From NCBI GenBank assembly GCA_016185145.1, contig JACPOB010000045.1:62001-126000 (forward strand): a stretch of 64,000 nucleotides of DNA, in the 5' to 3' direction. Position numbers and translations under genes: made by a program. The stretch is from Rhodospirillales bacterium. GTDB taxonomy: Bacteria > Pseudomonadota > Alphaproteobacteria > Reyranellales > Reyranellaceae. Shown piece by piece: positions 62,060-64,000 of the stretch; within the stretch, counting starts at the first letter, position 1; every line of letters begins with the position of its first letter. Under the pieces are notes generated by a model. It ran no database searches, had not been told where the DNA came from, and saw nothing but the letters and a program-made list of their open reading frames with translations.

Positions 62060-63034
62060 ATGAAGATCGCTTTTGCCGGATTTTTTGCCATCCGACTCGC
62101 CGAGATGGTGCGCAGCTACCTGTCGATTCCCTGCAAGACCGTCGAGGGGGACGAGACGGCGATCCTGCCGGACTTGGCTGATGCCGACGTGCTGGTGTCG
62201 ATGGGTTTTACGCCGCCGATGGCCGAGGCGGCGCCTCGCTTGCGCCTGGTGCAGGTGCCGGGTGCGGGCCTCGATCGCATCGACCGCAGCGTCATGCGGC
62301 CGGGCCTGCGGCTCGCCAACGCCTACGGCCACGAGGCCGGCATCGCCGAGTATATCATGGGCGCGATGCTGTCGCTGACGCGTTCGTTCGGCAGCCTCGA
62401 TGCCAGCCTGCGCAAGGGCCGCTGGGACAGCCAGTGGGCGGTCGGCACGCCGATGCCGCCGCCGTCGCCCGAGCTTGCCGGCAAGACCTTGGGCATCCTG
62501 GGCTTCGGCCATATCGGCGAGGCGCTTGCCCGCCGTGCCGCCGCCTTCGACATGCAGGTCTGCGCCGTGCGGCGACAGGCCCAGAAGGACGTGCCGGCAG
62601 GCGTATCGTTCATCGGCGGTCCCGATCGCCTCGACGAGGTGCTGCGTTCCGCCGACTATCTCGCCATCACGCTCTCGCTCTCGCCCGAGACGCGCAATCT
62701 GCTGGACGATCGCCGTTTGGCTTTGATGAAGCCCAGTGCCTACCTGATCAATGTCGCGCGGGCCGAGATCGTCGACGAGGGCGCGCTCTACCGTTCGCTG
62801 AGCGGCGGCAGGCTCGCCGGCGCGGCCCTCGATGTCTGGTACCGCTATCCCACGGCGCCGGGACCGACCTTGCCCGCCAACCAACCCTTCCATGAGCTCG
62901 CCAACGTCATTCTCACGCCGCACGTCTCCGGCTGGACCGAGGGCATGCTCGAGGCGCGGGCGAAGCTGATAGCGGGCAACATCGAGCGCACGGCGCGCGG
63001 CGAGCGGCCGCTGAACGAGATCGACCCACGGTGA
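62060..63034 (+). CDS. D-isomer-specific 2-hydroxyacid dehydrogenase
   Basis: 324 residues. NAD-binding GxGxxG is LGILGFGHIGEALARRAAAF (about residue 147); later TLSLSPETRNLLDDRRLALMKPSAYLINVARAEIVDEGAL holds the catalytic Arg, and LTPHVSGWTEG the catalytic His. The catalytic Glu region is less clear (AALDVWYRYP). These enzymes interconvert 2-keto and D-2-hydroxy acids. ATG at 62060 has AAGGA seven bases upstream (a TTG precedes it in frame). The stop overlaps the next gene by GTGA. Confidence 0.92.
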   Translation: MKIAFAGFFAIRLAEMVRSYLSIPCKTVEGDETAILPDLADADVLVSMGFTPPMAEAAPRLRLVQVPGAGLDRIDRSVMRPGLRLANAYGHEAGIAEYIMGAMLSLTRSFGSLDASLRKGRWDSQWAVGTPMPPPSPELAGKTLGILGFGHIGEALARRAAAFDMQVCAVRRQAQKDVPAGVSFIGGPDRLDEVLRSADYLAITLSLSPETRNLLDDRRLALMKPSAYLINVARAEIVDEGALYRSLSGGRLAGAALDVWYRYPTAPGPTLPANQPFHELANVILTPHVSGWTEGMLEARAKLIAGNIERTARGERPLNEIDPR

Positions 63035-64000
63035 ATCGTTGGCAGCAGCGCCTGCCGTTCTACTACGGCTGGCTGATCATCGGCATCGCCTTCGTGACGA
63101 TGGCGATTGCCGTCACGGCGCGCACGTCGTTCTCGCTGCTGTTGCCGCCCTTGATCCAGGAGTTCGGCTGGCATCGCGGCCTGGTCGCCGGCGCCTTCTC
63201 CTTCGGCTTCCTCGTGTCGGCGGTGCTGGGCCCGATCGTCGGCCGCGTCATGGATCGCAAGGGCCCGCGCATCGTGATCGAAACCGGTGTGGTCATGGTG
63301 GCAACAGGTCTGCTGCTGGCGACGGTCATCGCCAACCCCTGGCAGTTCTACGCCACGCTCGGCGTGATGGTCGGCGCGGGCGCCAACCTGATGACCTTCA
63401 CCGCCCATTCGCAGTTCCTGCCGCACTGGTTCGTGCGCCGCCGCGCGCTCGCCATCAGCGTCGCCTTCTCCGGTGTCGGCGTCGGCGCCATCGTGCTGCT
63501 GCCCTGGCTGCAGTCGATCATCGAGCGCGAGGGCTGGCGGCAGGCGTGCTGGGTCATGGGCCTGCTCATCCTGCTCGTCCTGGGACCGCTCAATCTCTTC
63601 GTCCGCCGCCGGCCGCAGGACATCGGTTTGCTGCCCGACGGCGAATCGCACGCCGCCGCGGCGACGCCGCGCGGCCAGTCGAACGTCGTCGACCGCGACT
63701 GGGTGGCGGTCGAATGGACGCTGGCGCGTGCACTCAGGACCGCGCGCTTCTGGTGGATCGCGCTCGGCTTCGTTTGCGCGCTGTTCGCCTGGTATGCCGT
63801 GCAGGTGCACCAGACCAAGTATCTTATCGAGGTCGGCTTCTCGCCGATCGTGGCGGCCTGGGCGCTGGGCATCGTGAGCGTCGTCGGCATTCCCGGCCAG
63901 ATCGGGCTCGGCGCCCTGTCGGACCGCATCGGCCGCGAATGGATATGGACGGCGGGCTGCGCGGGCTTCGCCGTCTGCTACGTCGCCCTGATCGCGCTCG
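63031..64000 (+). CDS. MFS transporter, OFA/monocarboxylate-like (3' end outside window)
   Basis: 323 codons are visible from a GTG start overlapping the dehydrogenase stop. RLPFYYGWLIIGIAFVTMAIAVTARTSFSLLLPPLIQEFGW is typical of the oxalate/formate-antiporter-like MFS group; GPIVGRVMDRKGPRIVIETG is the MFS loop 2-3 motif, and nine or so helices are seen before the window ends. Coupling to a 2-hydroxyacid dehydrogenase suggests uptake of a hydroxy- or keto-acid. Substrate not determined. Confidence 0.9.
   Translation, partial: MNRWQQRLPFYYGWLIIGIAFVTMAIAVTARTSFSLLLPPLIQEFGWHRGLVAGAFSFGFLVSAVLGPIVGRVMDRKGPRIVIETGVVMVATGLLLATVIANPWQFYATLGVMVGAGANLMTFTAHSQFLPHWFVRRRALAISVAFSGVGVGAIVLLPWLQSIIEREGWRQACWVMGLLILLVLGPLNLFVRRRPQDIGLLPDGESHAAAATPRGQSNVVDRDWVAVEWTLARALRTARFWWIALGFVCALFAWYAVQVHQTKYLIEVGFSPIVAAWALGIVSVVGIPGQIGLGALSDRIGREWIWTAGCAGFAVCYVALIAL

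Overview
The window is a high-GC (roughly two-thirds G+C by eye), densely coded bacterial chromosome segment. Gene content and protein style (split metH behind an ArsR-methyltransferase, several CaiB/BaiF CoA-transferases, PimC/PimD-type acyl-CoA dehydrogenases, an orphan Bug/TctC receptor, DUF992, EttA, MlaA/MlaC) point to an alphaproteobacterium. I would guess a Reyranella-like soil or water organism, but no rRNA or other taxonomic marker is present, so this is inference. There are no tRNA/rRNA genes, phages, insertion sequences or CRISPR arrays that I can recognise.

Layout. 1-5.2 kb: a catabolic block (Baeyer-Villiger-type monooxygenase cut by the window edge, acetoacetate-decarboxylase-like protein, luciferase-like oxidoreductase on the minus strand; SDR and D-threonine-aldolase-like enzyme on the plus strand). 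5.2-5.8 kb: a gene-free stretch that appears to encode a minus-strand structured RNA ending in an intrinsic terminator. 5.8-10.4 kb: LysR regulator divergent from a GST / Bug receptor / HCCA-isomerase / CoA-transferase operon. 10.4-12.5 kb: AhpD-like gene divergent from an ECF sigma factor, then another GST. 12.5-22.3 kb: a coherent island of two divergent operons (amidohydrolase-cupin-cyclase-fumarylacetoacetase; NitT/TauT-type ABC importer plus ACMSD-like amidohydrolase) and a TetR gene divergent from a MetE-like gene, tied together by a shared 15-bp operator-like sequence. 22.3-31.7 kb: MFS transporter, two CoA-transferases, flavin hydroxylase, phospholipase-D-like protein, RlaP-like nucleotidyltransferase, and a frameshifted ZntB/CorA gene. 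31.8-36.7 kb: two tandem large and one small pimeloyl-CoA-dehydrogenase-like subunits, then an AEC transporter. 36.8-39.3 kb: a lower-GC two-gene operon without recognised function (secreted, His/Cys-dyad caspase/CHAT-like membrane protein plus a small two-TM protein). 39.6-43.0 kb: TauD dioxygenase, DUF992 lipoprotein and a decayed DUF992 copy, AbrB-Doc toxin-antitoxin pair with a perfect palindromic operator, TauE exporter. 43.1-48.7 kb: methionine operon ArsR/methyltransferase-metF-metH1-metH2. 48.9-54.3 kb: mlaA, mlaC, cysE, two membrane proteins, ettA. 54.4-60.4 kb: a CrbS/CrbR-like two-component pair and an MHS transporter with a large extra loop. 60.5-64 kb: ppa, an HTH regulator with a damaged 3' end, a hydroxyacid dehydrogenase and an MFS gene cut by the window end.

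At least five families of short intergenic inverted repeats recur through the window and several touch or enter coding sequence. The most promising undescribed items are the TetR-operator-linked catabolic island (12.5-22.3 kb), the caspase-like/two-TM operon (36.8-39.3 kb) and the structured RNA near 5.4 kb.
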